From the NCBI RefSeq assembly GCF_000315625.1, contig NW_005434585.1, forward strand, positions 325,377 through 355,468: a stretch of 30,092 nucleotides of DNA. The letters are read 5' to 3'. Positions 11,033-21,324 of the stretch are shown here, piece by piece; within the stretch, counting starts at the first letter, position 1, and every line of letters starts with the position of its first letter. The stretch is from Guillardia theta CCMP2712 (taxonomy: Eukaryota; Cryptophyceae; Pyrenomonadales; Geminigeraceae). The notes beneath the pieces are model-generated. The model searched no databases and was not told where the DNA came from. It saw only the letters and a program-made list of their open reading frames with translations. The position numbers were made by a program, and so were the translations under genes.

Positions 11033-12394
11033 CTATCGAAGGATAGAGAAGTAGATTACAATAATCGCGCAGAATGCGATGACCTGTCGTTAGCCAAACG
11101 AACAAAGGTTCAGAGCATAACTGTGCGACAGGAAAGATCACCACAGCAAGAATAATGCTCTCCATCTTCTTTCGACGCTGTATGCGACCTAGTTTGTTGT
11201 GTCAGTCTCTTGCAAATATGATGCTTCAACTAACCAATCAACGAGTCGATCGTCGGTAGTCGGGAGCGGAAAGAGGAGAGCTTTAGGGCTACGTTGCTGC
11301 GAGAGAGTTAGACGGAGTCGAGTGCTGTTTCGATTTTCACTTGTAGAACTGTCTCTGACTCCGAAGTGCATCGTAGGTTGTTGCTGCCCCGCTAAGAATC
11401 TTGTCGACTGTTCTTAAACTGCAAGATAATCAGATACCTCTCTCCTGAGCTCTTCAACTCACCTGTGCTGTGTTGCTCCCCGTTCGCGCACCAGCGAATC
11501 TGTCCGCGAGCTTGCAGCTAGGGCAGTCAACAAAAAATGAATATTCGATCGCAGCTGAAAACCTGTTCTAAATTCGCCTATATCCTGTCGAACGCTATGG
11601 AGAAGATCGTCTCTTTCACGTTGTTCCTGTTTTCACATCAGACGACATTCGAGGAGCTCTGCGTTACTTTGATATTAGCCTTGATCTTTCGAAACTCCTT
11701 TTCGTACTCATGAAGGAGTTCCTTGCGAAAATCTGAGTGCACTACGAGCGAACGTTTAGCCATTTCATACCCTGTGACGTTGTAGAACATTTGACATCCG
11801 AGCTCCTTCGCCAGTCTGGCAATCACTTACGCATCGTCCCATCCCATCATTAGTTTCAGACAACTGAAATGGAGTGAGAAAGACAATCAAGTCATGATCT
11901 TTCAGCAAGTAACAAGTTGACGTCTGACCTGCAAGAGAAGGGACTCAAGCTCGGCAGCCAAAGAAGCCGAGACAGAATCTCCATTCTGCAACAAGGCATC
12001 CCTTTCCGTGTCAGCAGCAGCAGCAGCAGCAGCCAGAGGCGAATCCTGTATACTAAATATTGATACATAGCAAGCTCAAATCGAACATAGCTAGCTCAAA
12101 TCGAACTCAATTGCTCTCATGTTTTCAGCGCGCATCAATGAATTCGCACAATAAGAAGAGAAGGGAAGGAATTTTTGATAGCAATTTGCATGCACGGGAA
12201 ACTATCCATTGCTTCATGGTCAATACACTCATACATACAAACATCAAAAGAGGTGAAGAGATAAGGTGCACCTGTGAAATGCTCATCCGATTATATGCTA
12301 TCAGTTTGCCATCCACGTCGGCTTCCAACTGCCTTGCTCGTTTCCTCAATTCCTCCCATTGCTGGAGGAATGCAGAATTTCCATTTGCCATCAT
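11033..12394 (-). CDS. GOSR1: Golgi SNARE Gos1/GOSR1 (Gos28, Qb-SNARE)
   Basis: Tail-anchored Qb-SNARE for vesicle fusion within the Golgi and from ER to Golgi. Minus-strand exons assembled by phase: 12394-12272 (QQWEELRKRARQLEADVDGK, the Gos1 N-terminal helix); 12045-11929 (Ala run, then ERDALLQNGDS and AAELESLLLQ); 11864-11831 (LSETNDGMGRC); about 11820-11780 (TGEGARMSNVLQRHR); about 11700-11645 (ELLHEYEKEFRKIKANIK, matching the family HRDILQDYTHEFHKTKANF region); about 11517-11487 (TDSLVRERGATQH); about 11310-11245 (NVALKLSSFRSRLPTIDSLI); about 11180-11145 (IQRRKKMESIILAVV); then a last exon giving VIAFCAIIVIYFSILR-stop, the single C-terminal membrane anchor. The start MMANGNS is the first Met. 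GOSR1 names the best-matching animal family member; the yeast name is Gos1. The exon order matches the family from end to end. Confidence 0.88.
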
Positions 12395-13406
12395 TCCTCT
12401 TTGGCTGAAGAAAGAAAAAAATCAGAACTTTGTCATAACATAATTTCAACGAAATAATGTTTAAAAAACATCTCTACGGTAAGAACAAGTTCGAGAGACT
12501 TCAAGTTCCACTCTGTCTCTTATCAAGATATTTCCTTGTCCAAGCAGTTTCCCCTTAATCTACACGTCACCCAGCCTTTTCTCTTATTCTACACATCTCC
12601 CAGCCTTTTCTCTTATTCTACACATCTCCCAGTCTTTTCTCTTATTCTACGCATTTCTCAATTATTTCTTTGCATGTTTCTCGTCTTTTCACTATCCTAC
12701 ATTCATTCTCTCTGCCTTGCCAACGCGACGGCAGTCCTGCATCTACCCTAAATTTCAAGCTACCCTACTACCACCTACTTTGAAGGCCCACCCCATGTCC
12801 TCTACTACTTTACCTCCCCACCCCCTTTTTCAATACCACGACCCACCCGATTCCATCTCTTTTGTTGTTTACAACCCACCCTTTCCGTACCCACCCTCAC
12901 GGTCCGTAAGAGTAGATACCACCATACCCTATCACACCTAGACCCATTATCAGTGTAATAGGCCCTAGTACCCTCCTGCTGGAGATCCTCTCGCGTTATT
13001 ACTCCTTGTTCTTGAGTAACGGTCGTCTACGAATAACTGCCGGGCCCGCCCAGGCGGCGGCGGGGCCCCCGGCCCGGGCCCGGCGGCTCGCCGCGGCCGA
13101 ACTTCGGAATCGCACTCGGATCCGATCGGAAGGGGTGGTGGCGGCAGAACCCGGTGACCGTCATGCCTCAATTACAGCGATTACTACCGTGTGTGAGTTT
13201 ACTTTCAAGTTTCAATTACGCGCTGACTCAGTGACCTGGCGCGGCCGCCGGGCACGCCCGGCGCCGGGGCGGCGTGTCCGGTGACCGCACAGGCTGATTG
13301 CCGTGAAGTGTCAAGTTCCCACTGGCTCGCCCTCTGACAGCCGATGGCTACGGAAGGCGGCCGCCCGGAGCCACTGAGCCGCTCGGACTGAGTCCACCGA
13401 ACTCTG
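12395..13406. other. Intergenic region with 29-bp minisatellite and start of a GC-rich block
   Basis: Between the Gos1 start and the 3' end of the next minus-strand gene. It contains a three-copy 29-bp repeat, a pyrimidine-rich stretch with CACCC/CCCAC motifs (12740-12940) and a strongly GC-rich block from about 13040. I found no frame with recognisable protein. Confidence 0.5.
12570..12656. repeat. 29-bp minisatellite, 3 copies
   Basis: Three tandem units beginning CCCAGCCTTTTCTCTTATTC; the third is degenerate (CCCAG, then TCTTTTCT, then ACGCATTT). Located 180-260 bp upstream of the Gos1 start. Confidence 0.9.
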
Positions 13407-13460
13407 CTACTGTCCGCAATCGGCCGCGGCTGCGGCATCAGGGCGGCCGTTAGCGTTCTC
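13040..13460. other. GC-rich block (CpG-dense)
   Basis: Runs such as GGGCCCGCCCAGGCGGCGGC and GCGCGGCCGCCGGGCACGCC stand out against flanks of ordinary composition. GGTGACCG occurs twice (about 13153 and 13279) next to stretches with TTTCAAGTTTCAATTACG. The end of the adjacent minus-strand gene (GRPDAAAAADCGQ-stop) falls inside it. No tRNA or rRNA signature was recognised by eye. Confidence 0.5.
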
Positions 13461-14706
13461 AAAGCTGAAGTTCAAAAAGTTTTCCACGTATCTGTAAAAA
13501 AAATGTAAGAAAGAGTCTGTGATTTGAGGACTCACGTTGGTTTGAAGTTTGAAAAGATTTCACGAAGTTGAAGTTCATTCTTGCTCTGACAGAATTCTCC
13601 AGAAGAGTGAATAGTCGTTCGACAAACTGCACATGGTAACGAGAGGTTCGAAGACTGAATCATACAGATGTTGGAAAGCTGGAGCTTAAAACCTGTCTGG
13701 AATCAAGTATCATTCGCTTCATGCCAAAGAAGCAGGTGAATTCATGGAAGAGAAATCATTTTCGGCTGCTTACCGTACAGGGGGCAGATGAGAAAGCTAA
13801 AAGATATCCTCGGGTTCCAAGCAGGAGCTCTCTGCAGCTCCCATCTGCTGATCTAAAGTCTGGAATGGAGCAAGTGACGGCGACATAGCTGATTCCATCA
13901 TGGAGGAGGGGTAGCTGGACTTGAGCCTACCTTGCACGTCAGCAGCTGAGAGGGATCGAGGTTCGATCACAGTTCTAGTGTTTCCATCGCAATCATTGTT
14001 TGTTCTTCCAAATGGAATGCACCAGTACGTGTAATCATTCAAGTTGATACGTAGAATCATGTCGACGTCCCGGAGATGTGCAATCTGGAATTTCAAGTCA
14101 GATAAGAATTGAAGCAGAGCAAGCAAACCTCATGCAGACTGAAGTATATGAATGGACCACTCAAGTCCGACAAACGCTACACAGCATAAATTCACAAGGG
14201 ATCATTGTCAGTAGAGAGAAGTGCTTACAGGCAGGTCGCATGTGTCCGGTATGGTAACGGCGGTCGCCTCAGCAGGTCTCTCTCGGCCGTGGAGAGCTCC
14301 AAGAGGGTACATCAGCGATTCAGAGACATTTTTTTGAAGCAGATTTCTCCATGATTTCTCGAATTTTTCTTCTCTTTCTCTATCAATCAATTTTCGGAAA
14401 GCCTAGAGTGTCAAAGTTACTTTCTCCTGCAGAATATTTAGATATGATACCGGTATTTTGCTAAGAACACTGTAATTGCTTTCTCCAGTGAGTCTATAGG
14501 TAATTTAGGGCTCGCAAAAGGTTTTCAGCATTTTACCGAAAGCTTTTAGGCATTTCCAAACTGAAGTCCACATTCATGTAGAGAGCAGAAGATAAGCTCA
14601 AGCAGAGTAACAGGAAGACTGATACAAGGCTAGCGTGATGGCGCTTGAGAGTTTGACAACCATTATTACGACAAGCCCATTCGTTTGTTATAGTTCTCGA
14701 CTTCAT
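13407..14706 (-). CDS. Unrecognised protein with N-terminal signal/anchor segment (multi-exon)
   Basis: Not recognised. Minus-strand exons with GT-AG borders: 14706-14537 begins MKSRTITNEWACRNNGC and has a hydrophobic stretch HASLVSVFLLLCLSLSSALY, a signal peptide or signal anchor; a short exon near 14495-14455 (LEKAITVFLAKYR); about 14403-14230 (AFRKLIDREREEKFEKSWRN, then SESLMYPLGALHGRERPAEA and TIPDTCDLP); about 14175-14130 (RLSDLSGPFIYFSLHE); 14092-13930 (IAHLRDVDMILRINLNDYTY, then WCIPFGRTNNDCDGN); exons between 13790 and 13530 (FVERLFTLLENSVRARMNF); and a last exon after an ACAG acceptor (YVENFLNFSFENANGRPDAA), stop at 13407. The exon 1/2 phase did not close in my model, so at least one border is wrong. 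The signal-like N-terminus suggests secretory or membrane targeting. The cysteines could form disulphides. Confidence 0.5.
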
Positions 14707-14871
14707 TACTTTGATCTAATGTCGAACTGCTCCTGCAGTGTTTCCGTTCTAATATCCTGTGTTCCTTCCAGAATCTTTCTGCCTCAATAAATCAGATATG
14801 AATTTGAATTCACCCCTGTCATATTGTCTGGGAAAGTGTAAGAAATTAGATTCAATGTTCATAAACACATA

Positions 14872-15178
14872 TTAATCTGACCTGCGAGTGTCCTCGTTTG
14901 ATAAAATTGCGAAAGCGTTCTGTACTTGTTGAAATTTCTTTCTGATCACCACACCCAACGATCCACAATAAAATGTTAGAAATAGGAATCGCTGAGTCAT
15001 GCAAAGACCTTGCAAGTGTTGGCGTGTGTGCATTGCGATCAGGATGCCATAATGCAGCCTTCTTTATGTATGCTCCTTTAATTGTGTACAGTTCTGATGA
15101 CTTGGAAACCCCCAGTACCTTGTAGAGATCGTAATTCTGATCGGTCACATTTCCGTCCTGTTGCCAGCATCTCATCAC
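14872..15178 (-). CDS. Small J-domain (DnaJ-like) protein
   Basis: Hsp70 co-chaperone module. Two minus-strand exons, 15178-15009 and 14941-14872, join in phase (170 + 70 nt) to give 79 aa. The product is one whole J-domain: helix I DLYKVLGVSKSSELYTIKGA, helix II with YIKKAALW, the invariant HPD in HPDRN, then helix III KKFQQVQNAFAILSNEDTRR. The HPD loop that stimulates Hsp70 ATPase is intact. No Gly/Phe region, zinc finger or membrane segment follows, so it is a J-domain-only (class III) protein unless further exons lie upstream. Upstream minus-strand sequence contains an open stretch (TDKQKQEYRVNKFQRNGQ, about 15420-15365) that could be an extra 5' exon. Confidence 0.75.
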
Positions 15179-15610
15179 AACCGCTTGTATTTTCTCCGAA
15201 TCACCTCATTTGAAACATCAGAAAATTGCCTTTTGCATGCTGCCTGGATGCTCCGTGGTAGGAAAGAGGTGAGAGGCCCCCTTCGAATCCCTGTCCACGA
15301 ATTTCATCATGTACAATAGCCATCACAATCTTGTCAAGCTATGAGGAAGTGCTTGTCTGCTGTTCTAACGTAATGATCTTGACCATTCCTTTGGAATTTA
15401 TTCACTCTGTATTCTTGCTTCTGTTTATCAGTTGGGGCTGATCTTTCCCTAGCATGTTGCGTTCTTACCAAGCATGCCGAGGCAAGAGGGCTGAAATAAA
15501 GGAAACAACTTAGCAACTTAGGTACGAGTCGGGAGCACTAGGCGTGTTTGTAGGAGTATATGACCTTAGGTGGGTCCTTTTCGTACGTCATAAGGCATAT
15601 GTGAACGTGC
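15179..15610. other. Intergenic / possible 5' exons of the J-domain gene
   Basis: Nothing certain is seen. A minus-strand open stretch at 15516-15334 (MLSCFLYFSPLASACLVRTQ at its start) is hydrophobic at its N-terminus and could be a leader exon. I could not join it in phase to the J-domain exon. Confidence 0.3.
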
Positions 15611-17079
15611 ATGAGAATGAAGCACGTGCATAATCTGGAATTGATTTGTTACTCATATCGGAATTTCAATACAAGTTATAGTATACTCAAGTTCCCCTCA
15701 GAGAAAATTGTAATGAAATATTTTAGGAGTTCCAGGGTGGTACTACTCTGTAGCCCCACCATGCAGGGAGCAATATCTGTCGGGCGATGCTTGTTTGGCG
15801 GCAGAGAAAGCGGTTCCCTGTGCAAGGTACTTCCTGAGCATTTCGAAGTATGTCCTTTGGAAGTATGCAGCCGCTGCAAGCGTCTTTTCCATGCGATTTG
15901 TGCTAGTAACATGGACGAGTATGAAAGAACAGGGGAATGTGGACAGGCAGAATGCAATCAAATAGCATCTGCCGCCGCCCAAGCCGCCCAAGCCGCCCAA
16001 GCCGCCCAAGCCGCCCAAGCCGTCCAAGCCCCCCAAGCCCCCCAAGCCCCCCAAGCCCCCCAAGCCGCAGAGGCCTTTGGAGCGTCAGAGCTTCAGGCAG
16101 TTCCAGCAATATCAGTTCAAGATTCGAGTCTTAGATCTCCACAGCCAGTACCCCAGGCTCATAATGCTGCCCTTTCACGTCGAGAATTGCTAAGATTGGA
16201 GGATTCAGAACGATTAAGACGCGATATGGAAGATATTTTGAACAACAATCTAGCTGACAGCACACGAAAAATGTATCACGGGCATATGGCTCATTTCATT
16301 GAGTTTTTGTATGCAAGAACAGCCGTGATGGTAGGGTGAATGCAGTGACGGTCAGTGGAGACTTCGTTCAGAATGTTCTAGATTCGCAAAGTCGGATGTT
16401 GGATTCGCAAAGTCGTTTACTTGAAGCTCAGAACAGATTCAATGAGAAGATGGATACAATTCTGATCAGAACGGAGCACGGGCGTGTGAGCAATACAGAG
16501 ATACGGCAGGTTCAAGATGAAGCGGGAACCGGGATGCCGATGCCAACGAGCATCTATGGAGGAAGTGCAATGGACTCAATATCAGCACAAACTGGCCCGG
16601 CAAGTGGAAGCGTGGCCGCCATGCCAAGCGGGAGTGGGGCGGGCACAAGCAGCCAAGTGGACGAGTGCAAGTTTGAGTGGGGTGGCAACACAACAAGAAG
16701 CATGTACATGATTTATCATTTCGGACACGCAGATACGAAGCTACCTCCATTCAAGTCCATGAGAGGTATAGACTTCCCTACGAAATCTGATGGGAAGAGA
16801 CATTCTGACCTGAATTTCATGGTGAGAATGATCGATGCCGAAGCCAGCGCTCTGGGTATCTACAAGGCCAACCCCGATCGCAGAGAGGCTGATTTCATAT
16901 TCGACCATTGCGAAAATTACTTGTTTGAGCAGTATCAGAGGGTGACAGGTGCCATTCCGACGCAAGAGGACGTGTCGAACTTCAGTCTGTTATGTTGGTT
17001 GACAGTGGTAGACATGCTCAGAAAGAACGAGAGAACACGAAAGAGGAGCAGGATAGATAGAAGCTGTAATGAGGGTTAA
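15611..17079 (+). pseudogene. Decayed Crypton-like tyrosine-recombinase element (catalytic domain missing)
   Basis: Two plus-strand frames abut in different phases. Frame 1 (15611-16339) has a Cys/His cluster (CPLEVCSRCKRLFHAICASN, then CGQAEC), an Ala-Gln low-complexity run, and a segment RRDMEDILNNNLADSTRKMY followed by HGHMAHFIEFLYA. That segment resembles the N-terminal core-binding (SAM-like) domain of tyrosine recombinases, and it stops abruptly at TAVMVG-stop. Frame 2 (16336-17079) has a coiled-coil stretch (DSQSRLLEAQNRFNEKMD), a low-complexity linker, then MYMIYHFGHADTKLPPFKSM and FPTKSDGKRHSDLNFMV, which resembles the GCR1_C-type DNA-binding domain that ends many Crypton-like proteins. 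The recombinase catalytic domain (R...HxxR...Y) expected between them is absent, so a deletion near 16330 is likely. Family assignment is from memory of motifs. Confidence 0.45.
15971..16068. repeat. 9-bp coding minisatellite (CCCAAGCCG/CCCAAGCCC)n
   Basis: About ten 9-bp units encode Ala-Gln-Ala or Pro-Gln-Ala. The first half is CCCAAGCCG and the second half CCCAAGCCC, so the array has two blocks separated by one substitution per unit. Confidence 0.9.
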
Positions 17080-18504
17080 TGGAGAACATAAGAACTAACT
17101 TACAGTATCGCGATGGTAAAACCTTCCTGCGATACTAGATAACGTGAATGAAAAATTGCTAGAGTGAGATATGTGTAATCACCTCCACATGCTCATGCTC
17201 ATCACCATCTTCATCACCTCCATATCCTCATGATCATCTTCATCACCTACACATCCAACACCACACCACCTCATCCTCCTAACGTCCTCGTCATCATCAT
17301 CTTCATCTCCTCCACGTCCATCTCCTCCAGGCTCCACCACCTCCTCCTCCTTGTCTTCGTCCACCTCCTCTTCATCATCACCATCTCATGCATACATACA
17401 TTCAATACTTGTTCAAAGGAATGATTGAACAACAACACATAGCAACAATCAATGAGTATATGCATGGAAAAGACGCAGAAGCCGATACAAAGCGTCCATA
17501 ACGCCACCATTGCGCCACACTTGGAAATTTTTTCAAGTTTTTGAATTAAGGAATTAAGTAAATCTTTACTCAAAAACCTAAGATATACCTATGTTCCAGG
17601 AGCTTCCTCCTATATAGGGATTGCGCCATAAAAATTAATTGTCACTTTTGAGGGGGGTCGTTTAGTGCTCGGGTGGTTTTGTTATAATGATTCAATAGGA
17701 AAAATTGACCAGATCCCACCACTGAATGGACCCCCTGTCCTTTCTTTACTCAAAGTTAAGTTAAAAAGCAGTGTCATGTGATCTACCAGCACCCCTCGTC
17801 CTTGTGCATTTCACCCCTCGGATATAACCTTTGAGGGGGTAGGGTCTTAGTATATACTGCCAAGGTCCTAGGAAGGACTCTAGAAAGGCAGGAGCTGCCG
17901 CGCAATGGAAGTGGCGGCGGCGGCGCCGGGGGAGGAGGAGGGGGACGAGGAGGGGAGGGGGACGGGGAGGAGGAGGAGTTCAAGAAGGATTCCCGAATCA
18001 GGGTGGGCCGGAGGCTGGCACTACCGGTACTCCAGGCGTATGGGGGGAGGTGGTAGGGGAGCCTTCCCTGGCCAAGGCGCCGCGTGCAGGCAGGCAGAGG
18101 CGGCAGAGGTCGAGGTCATGCTGGTGGTCACATTATTTTGTGATATTTGTAGAGGAATCTATCGTACTGCTTTGTACATATCGAAAACATTTTCATTCCC
18201 TTTCCTTGAACCGTTGTGTTGTACGATGTGGAGCATGTGTGAGACCGAGGCGGGTAGAGCCAATGTCTCAACCTGCTTCCTGGTGTGCTGAATTGTGCAA
18301 AGAAATGCCAAGAATGATGTTTGCCATGACACCATCTGCACGATAATTTACTGACTCTATTCTGCCTCCTTGGTTCCATTCTGCAGCGGGGGGAGGGGGG
18401 ACAACATACCAGACCTGGTGAGCCATTATCTGACCATTTCGTCTGACCTCAAAGTATTCACCATCTTGACAGGCCCTGAAGGAATCATTGTGCAGCAACC
18501 AAAC
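17080..18504. other. Long spacer upstream of the kinase gene; CT-rich microsatellite and a candidate leader ORF
   Basis: 17170-17400 is a degenerate TCATCACCTCCAC/TCATC-type microsatellite. 17590-17880 is AT-rich with a TATATA (17612) and GTATATAC (17851) but no recognisable gene. At 17905 an ATG opens MEVAAAAPGEEEGDEEGRGT, an Ala/Glu/Arg-rich reading that could be a 5' exon of the kinase gene. I could not connect it with confidence. Confidence 0.35.
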
Positions 18505-21151
18505 ATGAGCTCGCAGAAGAATGGGTCAAATCAAATTCCAAACCATGTACAGCCTTATGAAACAGCGCCTGCACTTTCCGATAGCCCCGATTCACCTGAT
18601 CAAGACACAACAGGTTTTGTTACTTTTTCTGCAGACTGGTAAATAAGTGATGACTCCTTTCAGCTTTGTCAAGTGCTTCGATGAACGCACAATCACGAAG
18701 CCGCGTTGGAGCCATGATGCGGCAGCACATGACTTCACCGGGCTTTCCTAGTCTAGAATCGGGTCCAGGGCAGCCTCCTGGACCTCAAGCTATACCGGCG
18801 AGACCTACTGTTCCAACAACCCAGGGGCATAGTCACCAGATGACGTCTCATGTGCCGACTGCTAACATGGGAGCAAATATGAATCCGTGCATGGCTGCTG
18901 CACCGATCCCTACCGGCATGTCCCCGGGAATCGCACCAGGCCCCAATGCGAACGTGAATCCCAATATGGCAGCGGGCATGCCCGGTTCTGCTTTATCGCC
19001 TGATTTTCAAATGTACTGGAATCAGATGGCGGCGATGCAAGCAGCTGCAGCGTATCAAAACCGCCAGGATGTTCAAAGTCCAGTCATGCCTCATGTTGAT
19101 CGTCCAGTTGCCCGGCAAATTCCCCCAAAGCATGAGAAGAAATCCCTTTTCAAAGTGAAAGAGAACAGAGACATTGTACTAGTATCAAACGTTGGTGGAA
19201 ATGCATCTAACATGCCATCGCAATCACAAACAACTCCAGACACTAAAGATGCAACCTCGGGCATGCCCGGTTCTGCTTTATCGCCTGGTTTTCAAATGTA
19301 CTGGAATCAGATGGCGGCGATGCAAGCAGCTGCAGCGTATCAAAACCGCCAGGATGTTCAAAGTCCAGTCATGCCTCATGTTGATCGTCCAGTTGCCCGG
19401 CAAATTCCCCCAAAGCATGAGAAGAAATTACTTTTCAAAGTGAAAGAGGACAGAGACATTGTACTAGTATCAAACGTTGGTGGAAATGCATCTAACATGC
19501 CATCGCAATCACAAACAACTCCAGACACTAAAGATGCAACCTCGGGCATGCCCGGTTCTGCTTTATCGCCTGGTTTTCAAATGTACTGGAATCAGATGGC
19601 GGCGATGCAAGCAGCTGCAGCGTATCAAAACCGCCAGGATGTTCAAAGTCCAGTCATGCCTCATGTTGATCGTCCAGTTGCCCGGCAAATTCCCCCAAAG
19701 CGTGAGAAGAAATCCCTTTTCAAAGTGAAAGAGAACAGAGACATTGTACTAGTATCAAACGTTGGTGGAAATGCATCTAACATGCCATCGCAATCACAAA
19801 CAACTCCAGACACTAAAGATGCAACCTCCAATTCAGTACAGCAGAGCTCGATTCAACCCAACAGCAATTCAAGTGAAGTTGAATCAAGCATCGGATCGAA
19901 AGTATCGATACTTTCGATCCTTGATTTGATTGGACTGACATTTATTTTGAAAATTCCTGGTTTTGTTTTCGCAGTGCAAGGAGAGGGAGGAGCAGCAGCG
20001 CAAGGAGAGGGAGGAGCACGACGTTGCTTCCCAGGTCTTTTGTGCCATGTCTTGTATCTCGATGTGCGAATCCCTTTCCGAGCCAATTTTTTTCTCAGTT
20101 GGGTCACATCCCATCGTGGAATTTCGAGTCCTTCACGGGCCTGCAGCAGATCGGCTCAGGCTCCTCCAAGCTCGTCTACAGGGCTCGGTGGCAGCATCCG
20201 CATGGCAGCAGCGCTGAGGTTGCCATCCAGCGAATCAGTGGCAGCGGAGGCACTAGGAGGAGAAAAGAGTTCGACCAGGAGGTGAAGATCTTCCGCGAGC
20301 TGGGCCGTCACCCCAATCTCCTTCGCCTTCTCGCCACCAGCATCGAGCCGAGCTCCGGCGACTGCTGCCTGGTGACTGAGTTTGCTTCCAAAGGCTCTCT
20401 CGATGTGATCTTGTCCAACTTCGCCGAGGAGGAGGAGACAATGAGTCTGCTGGTGCAGCTGCAGGTGGCGAGGCAGATCTGTGACGGGATGGTGCAGCTG
20501 TCGCTGCATGAGGTTGTGCATCGGGACCTGGCGGCGAGGAACGTGCTTGTGTTCAGCCTAGACCCGGAGGATCACCTGGCTCTCAGCGTCAAGATAGCCG
20601 ACTACGGGCTGTCCATCATGGCCTCGCGCGGGTACGGGGAGAGTAGGGCCGGGTGCGTGAGCACGGCAGGCTCGACAGCTCGGCCCGTCCGGTGGATGGC
20701 GCCGGAGAGCATAAGACGAAGGCAGTACTCGGAGAAGAGCGACGTGTGGGCGTTCGGGGTGACCATGTGGGAGGTCTGGACTTACGGAGAAGTGCCTTAT
20801 TGGGAAATCACAAATGACGCTGAAGTGGGACCCAAGGTTGTAGATGGCGAGCGACTTGCGGCTCCTTCAGCATGCCCGCCTAACGTTTATTCCATCATGC
20901 AAAAATGCTGGAAGGAGAAGAAGACCGAGCGACCAAGTTTCAGCCAGCTACAGCAGCTGCTTCAGGAGCAGTACGACGAAGCCGTCGGAGATCGCGGCCA
21001 GGAATGCGTCGTCTGCTTGGAGCGAAGAGCTGAATGGGCGCTCATCCCCTGTGGTCACAAGTGTTTGTGTGAGGACTGCAAGGAGGGAGCGACGTCGAGG
21101 CCATGCCCGATGTGTCGCTCGAGCGCGACGAGCATCTACAAGATTTACTAG
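18505..21151 (+). CDS. Tyrosine-kinase-like domain fused to C-terminal RING finger, with 95-aa repeats
   Basis: Four exons join in phase: 18505-18613, 18664-19877, 19975-20034, 20099-21151; 811 aa in total. Residues 1-440 are disordered and rich in Pro, Gln, Met and Ser, with three near-identical 95-aa repeats. A short charged segment (CKEREEQQRKEREEHDVASQ) links to the kinase domain: Gly-rich loop IGSGSSKLVYRARW; EVAIQRI, where the beta3 Lys is Gln; catalytic loop HRDLAARN; DYG in place of DFG; PVRWMAPES; and DVWAFGVTMWEVWTYGEVPY, a tyrosine-kinase/TKL style. The C-terminus is a RING: CVVC, PCGHKCLCEDC, CPMC, as in IAP/MULAN-type E3 ligases. It may combine phospho-signalling or scaffolding with ubiquitin transfer. 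The Lys change suggests reduced or atypical catalysis. The start Met at 18505 is chosen as in frame with the splice; upstream exons are possible. Confidence 0.85.
18975..19829 (+). repeat. 285-bp coding tandem repeat, 3 copies
   Basis: Units start at 18975, 19260 and 19545 with a constant period of 285 bp (95 codons). The copies differ at only a few bases: Asp/Gly in the [DG]FQMYWNQ motif, Ser/Leu in KK[SL]LFKVK, Asn/Asp in E[ND]RDIVL, His/Arg in K[HR]EKK. All lie inside one exon of the kinase-RING gene. Confidence 0.97.
19893..19920. repeat. 28-bp perfect palindrome in a kinase-gene intron
   Basis: GGATCGAAAGTATC is followed immediately by its exact reverse complement with no spacer. It begins 15 bp after the 5' splice site at 19878 in a 97-bp intron and could form a 14-bp stem, with a few bases opening as the loop, in the pre-mRNA. 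Confidence 0.95.
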
Positions 21152-21324
21152 TACAAGATCAGCCAGCAGGAGCTATGAATTGTTGGCTCGTCTCAGCTCG
21201 TCATGAGGCGCGATAGTCACAGTCTGACTTGTTTACCTCAAGTAAACCTAGTCTACCTTGACCTAGTCTATCCCAGTCTTTCCTGTCACGTGCTCTGCTA
21301 GGGCCTCTGCTAGGGCCTGGCCGC
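21152..21324. other. Short spacer between kinase gene and retroelement array
   Basis: Contains direct repeats (ACCTAGTCTA twice near 21250-21270; CTCTGCTAGGGCCT twice near 21292-21318). No gene and no TTTAGGG tract are seen here, so the first element copy joins unique sequence without a telomeric border. Confidence 0.5.

Noticed and set aside
12965-13462. Ribosomal RNA or tRNA in the GC-rich block
   Set aside because: No conserved rRNA core sequence or tRNA cloverleaf (GTTCRANNC with a matching A box) could be found by eye.
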